Assembly: GCA_019022495.1 (NCBI GenBank)
Contig: JAFEKR010000001.1
Span: forward strand, 3,906,001-3,970,000
Source of the DNA: Epichloe hybrida
Taxonomy: Eukaryota; Ascomycota; Sordariomycetes; Hypocreales; Clavicipitaceae
Reading direction: 5' to 3'
Length of the DNA stretch: 64,000 bases
Position 1 is the first letter of the stretch; the number at the start of each line of letters is the position of its first letter. Below, piece after piece: positions 1-13,800 of the stretch. Below the pieces are notes generated by a model. That model searched no databases, was not told the DNA's origin, and saw only the letters and a list, made by a program, of their open reading frames with translations. The translations under genes were made by a program, and so were the position numbers.

Positions 1-3000
1 AAGTTAACTTATAAGTTATATCTTACCTCCTTAATTACATCTCCCCTAATTTACACTAGTATATTATATAATAAGCACTAGAGAATAAGGAATTATTTAA
101 TTTTAAAGTAAATATTACTCCTAAAGAACTTATAGCTTAGATTCTTATTAAGAAAGTAACCTATAAATATAAGAACCTATACTTATAAACCCTATTTACT
201 ATCTTTAATAATAACTTTAAAGAATAAAACTAAGAGATATTCTAAGTAATAAATCCTAAAGCTATAAAGAGTCTTTAAGACTTTCTTTTCTTTAGTAGCG
301 TCTATATAGACTTATAAAGTTACTATAAGATAATAGTCTTACTTAAAGATATTATTAACTATAATAAATTCTATAATTAAAAAGAAAAAGAAATATAGGA
401 AGTTACTAGGAAGTATTCCCTCTTTAAGAGGTAAATAGTAAAGAAAGACTTCTATAAAGACGTTCTCCTTATTAGTATCCCTTCTTTTAGAGATTAAATA
501 AATTAACTAATTACTTTATAATATCCCTAATCCCCTTAGCTACTATAATTACTCCTATTCTATTCCTAAATTTTATTATACTAATCCCTAAGTATACTAA
601 GTATAAGGCAAAGGCATAATAATAAAGGTAATCCCTTTATTATAAGCCCTTAACTATAAGCCTAGATACCCCTTACTTCCCCTCCTATAGTAAGGCATTA
701 TAATCCCCCTCTATAATCTAAAACTATAGTACCCCTTTTATAAGATTTAATTATCCTTATTCTCTCTTAAGAGATAAGCTAACCCTTATTAAAGTAACTA
801 CTTAATCTTAATAAGTTTTATAATAATAAAAGTATTAAGTATAGTGCTAAGGAGTATAATATTCTTAATATTAAGCTCTTAACTTATTAAAGGAAGTATA
901 AAATACTAGGAATTATATAAGAATAGTTAGGCTATAGTTTTAAGTTTATACTAAAAGGAAAACCTCTCTAGTACTTCCTAGAGAACCTTTTAAGCTAAGG
1001 AGACCCCTAAGATCTCCTAACTCTTATCTATAAGATTAGGTAGAAGTTTAAGATAAATAATATATATTAAAAAAACTATCTATTATAGGGAAAGTTATAA
1101 CTACTTATAATTATCTAAGAGAACCCTAATAAGTTAAAGATTAAATACTTTAAAAACCTTATAATAAAGCTTTTAAATCTCTAAAAGGCAAATCCTTATA
1201 AATTCTAGTTAGAATTAGATCTCTATAGTTAGATTCTAAATACCTATAAAGGAATCCTAGAATATAAGGCCTATATTATTAATTCTCCTATTAACCTCTA
1301 ATGCTTTTATAAATAGATAAGGATATTAATTAGTAAATCTAAAGCTTTAATTAATTAACAGCAGTTCCCTATAGAAGCTAGCACTAAGGAACACTTTTAG
1401 ACTAACTATAGGTATAATAGGAAAGGTAAGAAAGCCTAATATAGTTAATTTATATTAAAGAGCAAGCCTTACTGCTTAAAAAAGTATTATATATATAGTA
1501 AAGAAGGTTATTAGTTAACTAAGCACTTAGATAAGGACTAGAAGAAAGTATTCTAATGCTTTAAGAATTATTCCTATATAGACTTAATAGCTTCTTTATA
1601 TAATATATTCCTAATATAGTATAAAGGTAATAATAATTCTAAATTAGCTAAAGATAATAATATTAACTTATACCTAATAGAACTTAGTTTTAGAAAAGAA
1701 AATAATAATAGCTAAGTGCTTATAAGCTTCTTTATATATAGGACTACTTATAATAGCTATGTAACTACTAAGATTCTTGCTAGTTATATAATAATTTATA
1801 CTCTAGCTAAGAAGAATCTATTTAATCTTTAGGAACTAGATAAGGCACTAAGCGTGTTTACACTTAAAGAATAATATTTATCTAGAACCTTTAAAGGCAT
1901 TATAGCTAATATAGGTGCCACGGGATGTTTATTAGTAGGCTACCCTTAATTCTTAGCTTTATAAAGTATAATACTAACTATTATGCTTAATAGGTTAGAT
2001 ACTAGGAAGGTAAAGATTAAATTTAGCCCTAGAGAGCTAATTAAGGCACTTAGATTAATTAAAGTGCTAACTCTATTTAGAATTATTCTCTTTTAGGTAA
2101 TCCCTATAAACACTCCCTTTCTCTTATATCTTAATAATATAACCTACCTAAAGATTAATTTTTATACATTAAAGAACGTTTTATAGCAAGGGAATATTAA
2201 GGTTCCTATTATATATAAATAAGGGCACGCATAGATACTTCTTAATAAAGAAGAAAGTATTACTTAGAGTTATCTTATAGAGATTAAGCTCTATTAATTA
2301 TATTAACACTTTAGACACCCTTTAGTTTAATGCCTTTATAATTTACTATATAAATGAGGGTATAAGGTTAAGTTTAAAGCTATTAAGAAACTAACTAAGG
2401 TTTACTAGTAATACTAATTACACGCAGATAGCCTATATTAATTTAAATTTACCCTTTAGGATAAATATGCCTATAATTATAAAATCATTATAGATATTAT
2501 ATATATTAATAGTAACCACCCTATCCTATAAGTTATTAATATAGCTATATTCTTTAATATAGCTAAATTTATTAAGGATATCTCTATAAAGACTACGTAG
2601 GAAGCACTCTATCCTTACTAGATTAATATCTATCTAGGCCCCCTAGATTTAATTATTATAGACACTAGAATAACCTTTAGAGGTAAGGAATTTAAGTAGC
2701 TTATATTATTAATAGTAATTAAGATTAAAGATATTCTTATTAAGGCTTATTATAGCATTAGTAAGGTTAAATAATATTATAGGCTACTCCGAAGAGCCTA
2801 TAATATTATTAGATAAGAATGCCTAATAACACTAGAGCCCGTGGCATTGCAAATAGTAGTTAAAGCTATAAATAACACTATAGAATTAAATAGTCTTATG
2901 CTAATAGTCCTTATTTTCAGCGTGTATCCTTATATAGTTAAGGAATTACCTCTATTACTAAATATTACGTAATAAGCCCTTACAATCTAACTAGTAATAA

Positions 3001-5544
3001 AGGAAGTTAAGCGCATTTATACCTAACAGAAGGTTAGTAATGCTTTTACTATAAGAAATAGTCCTAATACCTCTATAACTATTAACCTCCTACTAGGATT
3101 ACTTATATATATATAGCGTAAAGGTAAAGAATAGAAGGGCCCTTATAAGCTATTAGCTATAGAAGGTAAGACTTACACTCTTAAGCTCCCTTAAGGCTAT
3201 AAGGCTTTTAGATTAACCTCTATTAGGCCTTTTTATAAAGATCCTAATAAAGAGAGACCTCTTAAGAGCGTAGAGGACTAAGATGCCCCTCTATAGCTTA
3301 CAACTACCTCTCCTATTAATCCCCTAAGGTAAGGACCTAGAAGACCTTAAAAGAACCCTCCTATTATTATATCTAGTGTTAATTATATAGATTAAATAAA
3401 AGATAAGACTAATATCTTTCTATTAGCTAAGGAAAGCTCTAATCTTAAGCTTATAATCTAATTACATAAGGAAGGAATTATTAAAACCCTTAGTAAACCC
3501 TTTAAGCAGTTTACTAAAGCTAAAATTAATACTTTAATTAAATAAGGCGGGTTTAAATTTATTAAGTATGATAAAAGAGAGCATAGTAAAACTTGAATTT
3601 TTAATTCCTATATTATTAACAAGGTAAAGGGTAAGATAATAGATTTATACAAGAAGTTAAGGCTTGTAATCTAAGGCTATAGTGATAAAGAGAAGCTAGC
3701 AATCCTCACATAGGCCCTAATAATCTAACAAGCTAGCTAGCGATTAATCCTCGTAATAATACCTACGTTGTTATTACTAGGCCTTATTCTCTAGCTTTAT
3801 AACATTATATAGGCCTATATATAAGCATAAATACTTCTTAGTTATATAATCCTAGCCTAAATCCCTATCTAAATCTATTACCTATACCTTATAGGCATAA
3901 TAATATAAGTAATTAAGCCTTTATATAGTATTATAAAAGCTAGCACTTACTAGTAGGTAATGTATTATTATTACTATAGAGAAATGCTCTAGATAATAAC
4001 CTCTACGTTTAACCTATGCCTACTTATAATAATAAAGGAGAACCTAACCTTTGTGTGTATAGGGATATAAACTAATAATATAATTAAACTATCTAACTAT
4101 AAGTTCTCTTAATAAGAGAAAGATTAATTAAAAGCTACTTCTTTTACTACTAAACTAAAGTAAATCCTTTTCACAGGGAACTTACTAACCTTTAATAGTA
4201 GTATTATTACTCTTAAAAATAATATAATTACGCTAACGTAAAAAGGCTAGAATAGAAAGCTTTAATTAATCCTACTAACTAATTTAAAACAGGCGTACAT
4301 AAAATAATAAGCTTAAGGCACGTACATTACCTTAATCTACTAGCTTAAAGCCTATTTTAACCTCTCTGTTACTACATAATACTAAGACCTATTATCCTAA
4401 GATATAAAGAACCTAAATTAATAAATTTAATAGTAAATTAATAATCTAGACTAAGGATTAAGGTTTATACTATTTAATCTTAAGAAGGTAAAACCTTTTA
4501 TATTTATAGATAAATTATTTACTAATAACTAAGACCTTACTTCTTAACTAGGCTATGTGCTTATCCTAGCTAGTAAAGTCTAAAAAGAAGGCACCTTTAT
4601 AATCTAAGGTAATATTATACACTATAGCTTTACTAAGAGCAAGAGAGTTACAAGAAGTGTGCTTGCCTCTGAGATCTACAGCATGGTTACTAGTGCTAAT
4701 ATAGCCTATATAATCTTAATAATGCTTAGGTTAATTACACACTAATTAAACCTCCCTATAATTCCTATTATTATCTATACTAATTTATACTCTTTATATA
4801 AATGCCTTATTAAGCTTAGTACTATAAAAGAGAAGCGCCTTATAATTAATATTATAGCTCTTCGTTAATTATACAAGCGACAAGAGATCTATGAGATTAG
4901 ATAGATTAATAGGAATAATAACCTCACTAATATATTTATAAAGGTATTACTAAACAAGGTATTTGAGAGGTTTATTATAAGTAATAAAGCAACTATTAGA
5001 ATAAAAGGGTAGGTTACGTAGTTATAGCTCTTATGTTAATCTAATAAGGTTAAGGGTATTAAGATTAGGCTTACTTATTCTTATATAGGCTTATAGATTA
5101 AATATTATCTTTTATTACACCCCTTTCCCCTGCTTTTTTCTTATAATATTATTTATAATTATTTAATCTCACTTGTTTATTAATTCTTTTTTAATTATCT
5201 TGTTAATATTATGCGTTAATAGTTATATTAAAAAGAGAGAGTTTCTAGTGTTAGAAAAAGCATAATATTAATAAGGCTACGTGCCTTTAATTAGCTAGGC
5301 GCGTTACATCGCGGACTTACATATCTAGCCTAACTGCGCCGCGGTTAGCATTAGCATATGTGGCCTCTTCGCTAATAACTTTAATTAAGGCCCCTTTTCC
5401 TATAATAAATAGCATACTCTCTTTGCTTTTATTTAATCCCTCTTTTACTTACTAAGATAGACTAGAATATATAATAATTACGTGCACTTTAGTCCACCCC
5501 AAAAACCCTACGCGTAGGTCAATGGTATCCTATAGATACTAACA
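1..5544 (+). mobile_element. Copia C: Ty1/copia retrotransposon, 5' end outside window
   Basis: This is a degraded Ty1/copia element read on the plus strand, with many RIP-type stops. Recognisable in order: a CCHC-like gag knuckle region near 1,465-1,530; the protease with remnant IGATG (from DTGA) near 1,910; GAG-pre-integrase and integrase core about 2,290-2,800 (QLHADSLYQFKFTL, then IIDIIYIN); reverse transcriptase from about 3,590 (LVIQGY, then QRLILV); and RNase H with VLASEIYSMV near 4,655. The element ends with its 3' LTR at 5,544. Its 5' LTR lies left of the window. At 5,545 the sequence resumes inside the coding region of a different copia element (B), so C was inserted into B. It belongs to a different copia family from A and B, since its LTR is unrelated. 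Confidence 0.85.
5249..5544 (+). repeat. 3' LTR of copia C
   Basis: The LTR is 296 bp, bounded by a 6-bp inverted terminal repeat TGTTAG...CTAACA. It follows a purine-rich tract (AAAAAGAGAGAG) at the end of the RNase H region. It holds a GC-rich core around 5,300-5,350 that escaped RIP because few of its cytosines lie in CpA. The 5' partner is outside the window, so the boundaries rest on the TG/CA termini and on the resumption of copia B coding sequence just after it. Confidence 0.8.
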
Positions 5545-7364
5545 CTAGAGGCTATATTTACTAATTATTAGTATAGATAGTAATTATCCCCTTATAGTAA
5601 AGGAAGCTATTATAAATAAAGCCTTAGGCTAAGCACTAAGCACTACTTTATATATAGTAAGAGCAGCTACTAGTTCTCTAATTACTTTACTAAAGAATAT
5701 TAAAAGGAAAAGGACTACTAGTAAGCTAGTAAAATATATTATACACCCCCTTTAGAGAAAAGATTCTAGGTATTCCTTACCTCCTATAAAGGGTAAGATA
5801 ATAATAAGCCTAATAAAGCCTTAGGTTAGAATTAGAAATTATATCTTTTAGCTTACATAGAAGCTAAAGATAATAATAATAATATGGAGGAGCTACTATT
5901 AATAGCATACCTAAGCATTATATAATTCTTTTACTCTAGATTATAAACTAACTATAATACTACTAATATTAATATTCTTATAACCCTAAATAATTAAGCC
6001 TTCTAATATGTATTCCTTAGGTAGGAGCTTTATAAGCTATAAGAGTGTAATAAAGGCTTAATTTACTATATCTCTAAAGAACACTATTCTAAAGAGGTCT
6101 TTAGAGGGATTATACCTAATACTAGTGCTATAGGAAAGTTAACTATAGAAGAGGTATAAGTAAAGGCTTTATTAAGATTAATACCTTTATTAAAGGTAAC
6201 CCCTTATAAACCCTAAATTATTATATTTAGCGCTAGATTAGTAGTTATAAGAGAAATCCTTTATATACTTATAGAACTTAGAGAGCTTAAATTCTATATC
6301 CTTAATATAGCTACCCCCTTTCTCTTCTTAATTACTAATATAAATAAGATATAAGTTAAGATTAATAACCTTACTAATATACTTATCTAAGGTAATAAGA
6401 CTATACCTATTATATAATAATAAGGCTATCCTTAGTAGTTACTAGAGGTAAGAGAAATAGTTGCCTTTTACCTTTTAGAAGAAGATATCTATTAATTATA
6501 TTATTAACTTAGTTACCCTTCTATTTAATAACTTATAAAAATCCGTTACTAAGCTAGTTATAAAGTTAAATGCTAGCTAATTAAGGAATTAACTAAAGTC
6601 TACTACTATTACTAGATATATAGAAAGACCCTTAGTTAATTTAAGTTTATAATTAAAGATAACTATAAATTTAACTATAAGATTATCGTTAATATTATGC
6701 AAATTAATAGCTAACTAGTGCTTTATATTGTTAATTTAGTAACATTATTCTAGGTAGCCTAATTCCTTAATTTAAGGAAGCAGAAAGCTTAAGATATCTA
6801 GAATGCTATTTATGAATATTAGATTAATACTTATCTTAGACCTCTAGAATGGATTATATATAACGCTAGTAATAACTTTACTTCCACTAAGTTTAAGCAC
6901 TATGCTTAACTAATATTAATTAAGACTAATAAGATGCTAATTAAAGCCTATAATAGCATTAGAAAGGTTAAGAGATATTACAGACCTTTATGCTAAGCTT
7001 ATAATATTATTATAGACTTAATTAGGATAAAACTTACGCTAGAGTAATGTCTTTAAATAGCTATTAAAGTAATTAATAACTTTATAAGCCTAAATAGTAT
7101 TATCCTAACCTTACTAGTCTTTAAAGGCTACCTATAAATAATAAATAAGTTATTACTAAGTATCTCTATTATTTAATATACTAAAGTAATTTATAAAGCT
7201 ACTAATAAAGTCCACTACTATCTAGCTTTATAGTAAGTTTATAATACCCTTAAAGTCTAGAATAGCCCTAATATAGTGCTTATATATTAGCTACCCCTAT
7301 AGGCTAATATATATATATAGAGAGAGAAGGGTAGCTAGTATAGCCCTTATAAACTACTTACTAC
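5545..7364 (+). mobile_element. Copia B, left internal piece (gag/protease/integrase)
   Basis: This is Ty1/copia coding sequence, plus strand, full of RIP stops. It matches the minus-strand copia A at about 27,040-25,235, so A and B are one family. It starts mid-gag directly after the 3' LTR of C (CTAGAGGCTAT matches the uninterrupted copy in A). It runs through gag, protease and integrase and stops at ...TTACTAC at 7,364. The same reading continues at 32,847 with ACTACTAATAAA. The uninterrupted copy in A reads TTACTACTAATAAAG, so D (7,365-32,846) split this element and duplicated ACTAC. Confidence 0.85.
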
Positions 7365-7819
7365 TGTGTGCCGTAAGATGCGCGCCCAAAAACGCGATCA
7401 CGATGACAAGTGCTAGGGTTCAGGGATGGGAGTATTACAACAAGAGATGATGATATTAGTTATCCAGGCAATAGGATCATTTGATCTATAAAGGGACCGC
7501 TCGTAGATAGACTCTTTGATAGTAATCCACGCACCCTACGAGATTCTTGAGATTACCCTAAGTTTGCTTTACCTAAGATTATACCTATATTTACTATAAG
7601 ATAAATTAAGAAGATACCTTCCCTTATTTATTTAAGACGTTACTTCTGATCTAATAGACTATTTAATCTTAGATATCTCTACATAATGAGATAGTCCTTG
7701 CTGTTGTTATGATTAATACCGTTAAGTTAATTAACCCCTCTATTATATGTAGGCTCTAGAGCTACTCGCGATTATAGGCTAGTATTATATCTTTTAGGGT
7801 GTTGTTTTCTGCTTAACAA
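7365..7819 (+). repeat. 5' LTR of gypsy D
   Basis: The LTR is 455 bp, starts TGTGTGCCGTAAG and ends GCTTAACAA. It aligns end to end, with no length change, to 32,392-32,846. Differences are transitions in RIP context, for example TTCAGGG against TTTAGGG and GATGATGAT against GATAATAAT. This copy keeps more cytosines in its first third, while the right copy keeps more in its last third. RIP therefore hit the two copies unevenly along their length. Confidence 0.9.
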
Positions 7820-10618
7820 AACTAGTGAAGAAATGTGGTCTTAAACCCCTAGGACTTCCGCTTTCTATTTAATTTGCTACGGACTAAGGTTAATTAAAAG
7901 CGTGCTTTTTTAGCTATAATCTATAGCTAATACTAAACCGTTTACGCAAAGACCCCCTTATTTTGTTATTCCTTATAATATAATATAGACTAGAAGCCTA
8001 GCCCTAGATTATACAAGGGCCAAGGCGCTAGCTTTAGACTAGTTAATCTAGAAGAACTAAGCTAGATTAAGGATAGGAGACTACATTCCATAGAGGCGTT
8101 AAAAGGGAGGCTAGCTAGCTTAGGAAAGTATATTATAAACACTAGCCAAACCATTACCCCCTTGCTAAGAAATTTTAAATATAAGAATACAAAATAGGAA
8201 CCGCTATCTAGCGTTATAAACTATTTAATCTTAGGACTTATAGCTAATTTCATGATTATTTAGCTATGTATTAGGGTCTTATAGTTAATCATAAAGAGCT
8301 ATGTAATTACACTCCTAATTTTTACTTATAGACTATTTATAACTATAGATATTACCCTCCTAGAAGATTTCTTTCTAAAGATTCTTTTAATTACTAAAGT
8401 TTTTATTTAAGTACTTATCTATTTATAAGATTAATCAGAAGTACTATTACTAGACTCTATATCTAATTATTTTCCTTCACATTCCCGCTAGCTAAGCAAA
8501 GTAAGATTAATTAAGTAACTAAGCTATCTAAAGAATACTTTAGAGCTATTAATGCTAGAACTCCTAGTTACTAGTAAGGAACTATCTAATTACGAAATGG
8601 TTTCTATACTAATATATTCCTGCTCTAATAATTAATTAGAGAAGGACCCTAATAGTAAAGGAAAATCTTCTAGATCTCTTAATAGGCTTAATACTAAATC
8701 TTTTGTAAAGATCCTTAGAGAAATAATAGCTTGCTAGACTTCCCTTATTATAATATAGAATAGGTATAATGTTTAGTAGTTTATAGGGGAAAATATAGTA
8801 GATTTCATTAAGGACTTTAAAGCTAAGATGAAGGTAATATACATCCCTAAAAAGGATTAGCAAAAAATACTTAAACATAACATTAACCCCTAGGTCCGAT
8901 AGGTGGTTAAGATGCTAATAGCGTCGCGCACTTAGGAAGAGTTAAAGAATAAAATGCTCCTTTAGTTTAATACTATAAGCTAGGATTAAATAGAAAGCGC
9001 TTAAGAATAACTTAAAGACCTTAACCTAATATAACTAAAGTCTGTTAAGGAAACCTATTACTAGCTATAGAAGTATTAAGCTTTAATGTTAAACATAGAC
9101 CCTATAGGATAGAGAACTACTATAATATAGTCTAACTATATTTACAAGGCCCTCCTAGAGTATTTAATCTTAAGCTTTATGGATTAAAAGGGGTTTACCT
9201 GTGAAGAAATTCTAGTTATAAAGTATAAACCACTCTAGACAAAGCTTAATATATATGTTTATATATAATTAGAGCTTAGATATAGGGACCCTAAAATCTC
9301 TAACTTAGGAGGGTACTTATTAGATAATATAGAGTTAAACCTAAGGAGTTAGAAACTATTTAATTTACTTACTCTTAGTAATTATTAGACTAACTAAGGG
9401 AACCGCCTAGCGTAGGCTAAGTCTTTAGGATATAATAAGAAGAATGTTACCTTTAATAATAAGGTAATAAAGAATAATAGTCCTAAGTTAGCCAAATACT
9501 AAGATTAAATAGATAATTTAATAAAGTAGCTAGCTAAGTTAAAAATCATAGTTATAGCCTAAGTAGGAAAGGAAATTAACATTATAAAGCAGCTTAAAAA
9601 GAAGTATAATAGTAACCTATAACACTAGCAATAGAATTACTAGCTAAATAGCATTGGATTATTTAATCAAGATAAGGACTATATCTTCAAAATTAATGCG
9701 ATAGGTAAACAAGGCTGCTAGTTAAACCGTTACTATTACTGTAATAACAAGTCTTACTTAGCCACAAAGTGCAACACATTAGGGTTTAATAAGATATTTA
9801 AATTCGCTATCTATAACCTAGCTATCCGTATTTTAGTAATTAGGGATAATATAAGGCGCTAAATAATACCACTTATTCTACTCTTAAAGTTCCTTTAGAT
9901 TAGTAGCTACACGCGTAGGCTAGCTATATTTTAGGTTAAATACTTTCCGGATAGTAAGGTTGCTTATATAATCCCTAGGATTAAGAAACGCGGTCCTTAT
10001 AGAGGTAAAAGCTAGGATATATTATTAAATAAATAAGAAATATTTAATTGAATGGAAAGCTAGTTTAACCCCGCTAAATACTATCTAGAAAGGGAGGTTT
10101 AGGTAATATTAATCTTATAAAGGGAGCCCTTAGGCATAGTCTTAGCTATTACATTTAAGAAGGCATTTGTAAAAGAAAAGGAAGTAAAGGACTATAACGG
10201 AAAGATTATAGCTATTAGGGAATAAGTAGCGAAGCACCCGCGAGTTAAAGATATTATAGAAGAAAATAAACAAGATTATTAAGGCTATAAATAACCTAGA
10301 TAAGGTAATAATGCCTTAAATAAGGGAAAGAAAGATTTACTAGGTAAGGTTAGCTAAAGGATTTTAGATTAACTATATAATAAGGTCTTCTAGAAGAAGT
10401 TTAGAGTACTTTTTTAAGATATCTACTATATTATACTAATGCTAGTAGAAGCAGTTAGTAATAAGTGTCTCCTGCGAGCAAAAGGCATTAAAGATATTTA
10501 TTATTACAATAGGGATACACTAGGGCCTATGCTACCTTTAAGAACATTTAGGGTTAAAATAACTCTAAGACTAATTAATCTAGAGAACTAGATTAATTCT
10601 ATTATCTAGATAATAAAG
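7820..10618 (+). pseudogene. Gypsy D gag remnant, 5' part
   Basis: This is the degenerate plus-strand gag region of D. A zinc-knuckle remnant is readable near 9,729-9,775 as YYYCNNKSYLATKC, expected from a C-x2-C-x4-H-x4-C knuckle in which the first Cys and the His have mutated. The N-terminal two thirds show only scattered fragments. Sequence stops at the TAAAG target site of element E and resumes at 17,219. It is broken by dozens of TAA and TAG stops and cannot be expressed as a protein. Confidence 0.65.
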
Positions 10619-10820
10619 TGTGAGGCCCTACTCATAACACTAGCGCGCTAGCGTACTACTAGGCAGGCGCACCACGCCCTAGGGCTAGGTCCACGTGACA
10701 CTAGCAAGTCACTACCTATAAGTTAGCAACTCGCACGCATAATACACTTAGACCTAGCAAGCTTTAGTTAATATACGGACGCCCCTATACCTCTTACCTA
10801 GCTATCCCTTTATTCTTATA
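10619..10820 (+). repeat. 5' LTR of gypsy E
   Basis: The LTR is 202 bp, TGTGAGGCCC... to ...TTCTTATA. Against the 3' copy I count about 21 differences and every one is a transition, spread over both copies, as independent RIP events would give. It contains a conserved GC island with ACTAGCGCGCTAGCG, a near-palindrome that survives in all four LTR copies of this family in the window. Confidence 0.92.
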
Positions 10821-13800
10821 ATTCTAAAGCTTCTCCTACTAGCTACCTAAGAGTAATATAGGGGGGAGAATAACCTAATTTACTAGAACTATACCACGTA
10901 TTACTTAGGATTAGCTAGATAATAGTAATACTATAGCTAGGGATATACTACGTTCTATAACCTTATCTAAAGCCATACCCTTTACTATAGTAGTAAAAGA
11001 GGTAGTGGTTAGGGAGCGAATTACCTAGCTTAAGTAACTTAAGGAACTATAGGATTAAGAAAAGGAGCTTACTAACTTAATATAATCTTATAGAGAACTA
11101 GTAAAAAGGGGCTAAAAGGATAGTTTATTCTTAAGCCTTAGTAGCTAAGAAGTTAAGGTCTAAAATATTATAGAACTCTAACACCCTATAAACCTATAGA
11201 AGTATAAGATATAGCTTAATAACCTTAACTATGCCTTTAAGAGGGTAAAGAAGAAGTATTACTAGGATAACTAAAAGATCCTCTTTACACTTAACTATAT
11301 ATATATAAACTATTAGGCTAGATAGAACTAATACATTAAAGAATAACTAGCTAATAGTTAGGATTATCCTAAGGATGACTAGGACAAGTTCTAAGACTAG
11401 ACCCTTACGTTGCTTAAAGACTCCGTAAGTCGTAATATATAAATAGCTACGTAGCTAGAAAACATAAAGCAAAAGGAGGGCTAGAGTCCTATTAAGTTTA
11501 GTATTTACTTAGATTTACTAGAGAAACACCTAGAACGCGCTCTAGAAAAGACCTATACTCTTATATTCTTTATAAAATTACTTCCTAACTTATAAGATTA
11601 TATTAACCTACACACGGATATTACTAGTCTAACACAAGAAGATGTTATATAACTTACCTAGTGATTCTAGGAGGTAATGCTAAAGAACAAGTAAAAGCTA
11701 AATAATTTAGAAGAGAAAGGGCTATATAAGGCGGCTTAACACTAAAGACGCGACTCCTTATAAGGGTATTAGCTAAGTAGGGACTAAAGAGATAAGGATA
11801 AGGATAAGGAAAAGACCCTAGCTACCTATTTAAATAATAATAAACTATAAGGAAGAAGATAGTGCTTTAATTATAGTAGTATAGAGTATGTTATTTATAA
11901 TTATAATAAGCTAAGGAAAGACTAGCAAGAGGGCTAGGAAAACTCCTAGAGGTAGAAGTAAAAGCCCTTACCTCTACCTTAGACACTAGGGTACTAGTAG
12001 GACACTAATTCCACACACTAGTTACTATCTATAGGCATAAAGACATTAAAACAGTAGCGGATCTTAACAGCTACGCTAAGATTAACATTATAAGCGCCTA
12101 ATTTACATAGACTTATAAGCTTAATTAGGCTAAGGCTATAACACCTATCTTAAAGGTAGTAAGGGCTCTAATAGTCCCCTAATATAGTGTCTATAAGGTA
12201 CCTATTTTAATTAAAGATTTATAGGGCAAAGAGAAAGACCTTAAGTTACTATATATAGTTATTAATAGGGACCTAAGAGCAGAGAGAAGCCCTGTATTAA
12301 TTAGAATACATACGCTTACGGAAGAATATGTATATCTTTACTTACACTCACAAGAATAGTAGTTTAAAAAGAGAAAGGTAGCCTTTTTACTACTAACTCC
12401 CTATAAGTTTGCGAAGGTAATGCGTAATAAGATAATTATATATGCTATTATAAGCGTAATAGAAAATAAGTTTATCCCTCTTAAAGATAAAGAGAAGGCA
12501 AAAGCATATAAAACTATTAAAGATATCCTAGAGGAACTACGCGAATTTAAAGATATGTTTATATTAGATAAGGTAAGGAGCCTCCTATTAAAGAAGTTAA
12601 CTAACTATATAATTAATCTTATACTAGAAGCTACACCCCTATATAAACTAATCTATTCTCTCTCCTAAAGCAAACTTAGGGAGCTCTAGGAATATATTAA
12701 TAATAACCTAAAGAAAGGCTAGATAAGACCCTTAAAGAGCCTAGTAGGCATGCCTATCCTATTTATACTAAAGAAGGATAGAATGCTATGGCTATGCGTT
12801 AACTATTAAGGACTTAATAAGGTAATATAGAAGAATTACTATACTCTCCCCCTGATTTTAGAGATCCTTAATTAATACTAAGGGGCTTGTTTCTTTTCTA
12901 AGATTAATATCAAGGATATATACTACTGAATTTGCATTAAAGAAGGCAATAAATAGAAGATAGCTTTTTGTATACGTTACAGGCACTATAAGTACCTTAT
13001 AATGCCTTTTAGGTAAACAAATGCCCTAGCTACTTTCTAGAGTTATATTTATAAAGCACTACACAGGCTAGTTAACACTATTTATATAGTGTATCTAGAT
13101 AATATCTTAATCTTCTCTAAGATAAAGGAGAAGCACACTAAATACATTAAGTAAGTCCTTAAACGCATAAGGTTAGTAAAGTTATATATAAAACCCTCTA
13201 AGTGCTCTTTTTATAAGGAATTAGTAGAATTCCTAGGGTTTATTCTCTTTATTAATAGGATATTAATAAATACTTGCTAGGTTAATATAATTAAGAATAG
13301 AAGGAGCTAATAAGTTTTAAGGATATATAGTTATTTCTTAGGTTTTATAACTTCTACTAATAGTTTATCTATAAATACTCTAGAATTATAGCACCTCTTT
13401 ACATATTAATAAAGGGTAGTCAAAATAGCATCTAGACTAGGAGGTTTATATTTAGAGAAAAGGAGTAATTAGTGTTTAACTAGCTAAAAGATGCCTTTTA
13501 GTAAGCACCTCTACTCTAATACTATAACCTAAGTTAGGTAGTGCGTATTAAGATAGATGCCTTAATTTTTATAATAGTAGGAATCCTATCTTAGTAAGAT
13601 AATAAGGGCTATTAGTATTTAGTAGCCTTTTAGTTAAGGAAGTTTATAGATACTAAACATAACTATAGCATAGCTAATCAAGAGCTACTTACTATAGTAA
13701 AGTTATTTAAACACTAGTAACATTATGTTAAAGGCGTGGAAATACCTATAGAGGTCCTATTAGACTATTATAACCTATAGACCTTTATAAGGTAGTAGAA

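Noticed and set aside
12420..12668. 82-codon ORF in the AT-rich region as an independent gene
   Set aside because: It is the surviving open stretch of gypsy E pol between protease and RT, not a separate gene.
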